From positions 1-7,072 of the forward strand of contig CAZQDQ010000044.1 of the NCBI GenBank assembly GCA_964592455.1: a stretch of DNA of 7,072 nucleotides, written 5' to 3'. Numbering within the stretch: the stretch's first letter is position 1; every line of letters starts with the position of its first letter. The translations under genes and the position numbers were made by a program. The DNA comes from MFAQ01 sp964592455. GTDB taxonomy: Bacteria; Patescibacteriota; Microgenomatia; UBA1400; MFAQ01. Below the pieces are notes generated by a model. The model made no database searches, was not told where the DNA came from, and was given only the letters and a program-made list of their open reading frames with translations. Shown one piece after another: positions 4,730 through 7,072 of this stretch.

Positions 4730-5155
4730 TTATTTTTTGTTAAGACCTAGCTCGGCTGAGTATGGATGAGCGGCATCGATAAATAATTTGAGTCTTCTTA
4801 AGCGATTTTGCTGGTGTTTGTCTTTTGGTAACATACCTTTGACGGCTTTTTCGACTACACGGCGAGGATCTTTTTCCATCATTTGCTCGAGATTGCGTTC
4901 TTTGAAGCCGCCAGCAAAGCCAGAATGTGAGTAGTACATTTTTTCGGTCATTTTTTTGCCAGTGACAGTAAAGTTCTTGGCGTTTATAGCCACAACAAAA
5001 TCACCATTGTCTAAATGATCACCAGTGAGGACTTTATCTTTGCCTGTTAAAAGTCTGGCAATTCTGACTGCTGACCGACCTAAAACTTGTCCACTTAAGT
5101 CAACTAAGTGCCACTTTCTGGTAATGTCTTTGGGGGTAAGAATAGTTGTTTTCAT
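4730..5155 (-). CDS. rplM: 50S ribosomal protein L13 (uL13)
   Basis: L13 is an early-assembly protein of the large subunit that binds 23S rRNA. At 141 residues it has the family length. Signature stretches are WHLVDLSGQVLGRSAVRIA (15-33), LLTGKDKV, NGDFVVAINAKNFTVTGKK, MYYSHSGFAGGFKE and KAVKGMLPKDKHQQNRLRRLKLF, with the typical HPY near the end. Its ATG overlaps the TGA stop of rplQ in an ATGA, so translation is probably coupled. No Shine-Dalgarno sequence is visible. It is directly upstream of rpsI. Confidence 0.98.
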   Translation of the reverse strand: MKTTILTPKDITRKWHLVDLSGQVLGRSAVRIARLLTGKDKVLTGDHLDNGDFVVAINAKNFTVTGKKMTEKMYYSHSGFAGGFKERNLEQMMEKDPRRVVEKAVKGMLPKDKHQQNRLRRLKLFIDAAHPYSAELGLNKK

Positions 5156-5568
5156 GATTTTTTTGGTCTTTTTTTATCTTCTTTGACAACTTCTGGGCGA
5201 GTAGGCATGGGTATAACCAAGCTTAAGGTTGCCATATCAGTGGAGTCACCTTTGCGGGTGCCTATTTTTTGGATTGTGGTGAAACCACTTCTGCGATCAC
5301 CCATTGCAGGAACAATTAGGTCGACAAGTTTGTTAGCACTTTGAGAATTACCAAGAGCTGCAACTATGCGGCGTCTACTGGAGAGAGTAGCATCTATGGC
5401 TTTGGAGGCTAGTCTGTCGAAATGTCGTTTTAAGACTTTGGCCTTAACCACTGTAGTGGTGAGACTACCATGCTCAATAATTTGGTTTAATTGAACTCTA
5501 AAAAGTGTGGCTCTTTGGTTTGAGCTTCTGTTGAGCTTTGGTAGTTTTGCTTGATGGCGTCGTGACAT
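5152..5568 (-). CDS. rplQ: 50S ribosomal protein L17 (bL17)
   Basis: L17 is a bacteria-specific large-subunit protein near the exit-tunnel side. The sequence follows the family pattern: basic start RRHQAKLPKLNRSSNQR, ATLFRVQLNQIIEHGSLTTT, KAKVLKRHFDRLASKAID, and a second half with DRRSGFTTIQKIGTRKGD and MATLSLV. It has 138 residues with a charged tail (EVVKEDKKRPKKS), slightly beyond the minimal family length. It follows rpoA by 5 bases, the usual alpha-operon order, and overlaps rplM by 4 bases. No Shine-Dalgarno sequence is seen. Confidence 0.97.
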   Translation of the reverse strand: MSRRHQAKLPKLNRSSNQRATLFRVQLNQIIEHGSLTTTVVKAKVLKRHFDRLASKAIDATLSSRRRIVAALGNSQSANKLVDLIVPAMGDRRSGFTTIQKIGTRKGDSTDMATLSLVIPMPTRPEVVKEDKKRPKKS

Positions 5569-5573
5569 AAGTA

Positions 5574-6476
5574 TTATTCAATAATGATGCCTTTTTCTTT
5601 GGCCATGTCGACGACCTGAAGGGCAGATTTTTCACCTAGGTTTTTGACTTTTTTAAGGTCTGCAAGAGAAAGAGACTTGAGATCTGATAATTTAGTTAGT
5701 CCTGATTTTTTGAGTGCGTTAAGTACTCTGGTGGGAAGGTCAAGGTCGTCAATGAAGCCAGCAGTTTCACGAGTAGCTTTGACTTTTTCTAGTTGAGTGT
5801 GAGCCTCTTCGGAGTTAACAAAGGCAAAGAACTTTGAGAGAATTTCAGCTGAATCACGAACAGCTTTCTCTGGAGTGATAGTACCGTCAGTGGTAAGAGT
5901 TAGCCTGACTTTGTCAAAGTTGCTGGATCGGCCCACACGAGCAGATTCAACAGTGTAGTTTGCTTTTAGTACTGGCGAGAAGGAAGCATCTAGCGGAATG
6001 ACACCAATTTCGTTGGTGGCATATTCTTCGGCGGCTACATATCCCATGCCTGATGTAATAACAATTGAGGCACTAAACTTGCTTTTGGCAGAGGTAGAAT
6101 GGAAGAGAACTACCTCTGGATTGGCTACTTGTACCCCTGCTGGTAAATCGATATCGGCGGCAGTGACAACTTTTTGACCTGAAACCTTGAGTTTGGCTTC
6201 GTAAAGCTCATTGTCTGGAACAGAAAAATTTAGAGTTTTAAGATTTAGGATAAATTCTAATACATCTTCTTTGATACCATCAAAGGTAGAAAACTGATGA
6301 GTAACTCCGTCGATTTTGACTCGAATTGCGGCACCACCAACCAAAGAAGTAAGTAGGACACGGCGAAGAGCGTTGCCAATTGTGTGTCCGAAATTTTGTG
6401 GAAGTGGTTCAATAATTACTTCCGCAGAGTAGTCACCTTTGTCCTTTAGTTTTATTTTGAAGTTTGGATCTAACAT
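5574..6476 (-). CDS. rpoA: DNA-directed RNA polymerase subunit alpha
   Basis: The alpha subunit dimerises to nucleate RNA polymerase assembly, and its C-terminal domain contacts upstream promoter DNA and activators. The N-terminal domain shows the dimer-interface helix FGHTIGNALRRVLLTSL (29-45), GVTHQFSTFDGIKEDVLEF (58-76) and LNLK. The C-terminal domain is complete: IDDLDLPTRVLNALKKSGL (242-260), then KNLGEKSALQVV (278-289). Residues equivalent to E. coli Arg265, Asn268, Gly296, Lys298 and Ser299, which bind the UP element, are all present (Arg250, Asn253, Gly281, Lys283, Ser284). At 300 residues it is slightly short compared with 314-329 in model bacteria, mainly because little follows the C-terminal domain. 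It lies 31 bases after rpsD and has no Shine-Dalgarno sequence. Confidence 0.98.
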   Translation of the reverse strand: MLDPNFKIKLKDKGDYSAEVIIEPLPQNFGHTIGNALRRVLLTSLVGGAAIRVKIDGVTHQFSTFDGIKEDVLEFILNLKTLNFSVPDNELYEAKLKVSGQKVVTAADIDLPAGVQVANPEVVLFHSTSAKSKFSASIVITSGMGYVAAEEYATNEIGVIPLDASFSPVLKANYTVESARVGRSSNFDKVRLTLTTDGTITPEKAVRDSAEILSKFFAFVNSEEAHTQLEKVKATRETAGFIDDLDLPTRVLNALKKSGLTKLSDLKSLSLADLKKVKNLGEKSALQVVDMAKEKGIIIE

Positions 6477-6507
6477 GTTTTTTGATTGTTAGTTAATTGG
6501 TATTTGA

Positions 6508-7072
6508 TTAGCGTGAGTAGTATTCGATAATGAGATTAGCTTTGATTTCGGAGCCAATTTCGTCAGCTGTGGGAAGACGGTCAATTTTGCCCTCTGTTCC
6601 TTTTCTGGACATCCATTTGGCGGGAATGTTTTTGTCGTTAAGGTTGGGAGCAACAAAGTCGAATTTGGCTGCTTTTTATGGTAGTGAAATAGTCATAGAG
6701 GGTTTGGTTTGTTATGAAGGTACATCGACTTTTTTACCATCGACCAAAATGTTTCCGTGAGTGACCAACTGACGAGCTAAAGAGCGTGAAGCAACAAACC
6801 CTAAGCGGTAGCAAACGTTGTCCAAGCGGGACTCTAAAAGCTGCATGATGACCTCTGAAGAGTTTCCAGATGATTTGATAGCGGCGTCGTAGTAGCGGTG
6901 GAATTGACCCTCTAATACTCCGTAAGTGCGTTTGGCTTTTTGTTTTTCGCGAAGTTGGAGTCCAAATCCTGAGAGTCTGCCGCGGGCACGCTTTTTTCCG
7001 TGCTGCCCTGGAACTTGAGCACCTTTCTTCTCTAATGGACATTTAGGTGATAAGCAGCGAGCGCCCTTGAGG
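6508..7072 (-). pseudogene. rpsD: 30S ribosomal protein S4 (uS4), N-terminus off the right edge, two in-frame TAA codons
   Basis: S4 binds 16S rRNA first in small-subunit assembly and also affects decoding accuracy. The visible reading frame starts at 7071 at a residue equivalent to about position 21 of Thermus S4 (LKGARCLSPKC), so roughly 20 residues are missing. Recognisable parts are the two Cys of the zinc-type N-terminal domain (CLSPKC), PGQHGKKRARG, LQLREKQKAKRTYGVLEGQF, the S4 RNA-binding domain ESRLDNVCYRLGF with ARQLVTHGNILVDGKKVDVPS, and the C-terminal RLPTADEIGSEIKANLIIEYYSR ending at TAA 6510-6508. The frame is interrupted by TAA at 6714-6712, where family members have Tyr (PSY), and by TAA at 6678-6676, where Glu is common. 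There is no frameshift: both sides and the piece between stay in one frame. As read, translation would stop inside the S4 domain, at about 139 residues. S4 is normally essential and single-copy, so a sequence or assembly error is at least as likely as true decay. Gene finders would call only 6712-7072. Confidence 0.9.

Noticed and set aside
6676..6714. TAA reassigned to a sense codon in this organism
   Set aside because: rpoA, rplM, rpsI, the CapA-like, bactofilin-like and ASCH genes all end at TAA exactly where their families end, so TAA works as a stop here.
6734..7042. 102-residue Arg/Ser-rich open frame on the minus strand
   Set aside because: It overlaps rpsD in another frame, has a composition typical of an out-of-frame read, and matches no family I know.
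6508..7072. Frameshift, intein or bypassed segment in rpsD
   Set aside because: The piece between the two TAA codons (QTKPSMTISLP) looks like S4 and is in the same frame as both flanks, so there is no inserted element and no frame change.

Overview
The window looks like a chromosomal segment of a small-genome bacterium, most likely of the Patescibacteria (candidate phyla radiation). The grounds are indirect. The ribosomal proteins are bacterial. The end of the alpha operon runs straight into rplM-rpsI. S9 carries a long Lys/Ser/Pro-rich N-terminal extension. The tRNA gene does not encode its CCA end. Most core genes lack a Shine-Dalgarno sequence. The phylum call is an inference; that it is bacterial is certain.

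Layout: positions 1-732 hold the first 244 codons of recA on the minus strand, cut by the left edge. A short divergent promoter region (733-841) separates it from an unrecognised 96-residue gene on the plus strand (842-1132), which ends inside its own intrinsic terminator. A tRNA-Pro(GGG) gene follows on the plus strand (1182-1253). It is convergent with a long minus-strand block that fills the rest of the window. Two facing terminators lie between them.

In transcription order (right to left) the minus-strand block is: rpsD (S4, cut by the right edge and interrupted by two in-frame TAA codons), rpoA, rplQ, rplM, rpsI, a CapA-family membrane-anchored phosphoesterase-like protein, an exported bactofilin-like repeat protein with a C-terminal membrane domain, a SemiSWEET/PQ-loop sugar-transporter-like protein, and a small ASCH-domain protein ended by a strong terminator. 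rplQ and rplM overlap by ATGA. The bactofilin-like gene and the SemiSWEET gene are 3 bases apart. The first five genes form the transcription/translation core. The next three are envelope-associated and may be partly co-transcribed with it, because no terminator is visible after rpsI.

Most notable points: the doubly interrupted rpsD, whose frame is otherwise intact; the exported and membrane-anchored version of a normally cytoplasmic bactofilin-type repeat; the orphan gene next to recA; an Arg where RecA normally has its ATP-stacking Tyr; and strong TGGAGG ribosome-binding sites on only two small genes. There is no CRISPR array, insertion sequence or clear prophage, and no gene-free stretch longer than about 110 bases.
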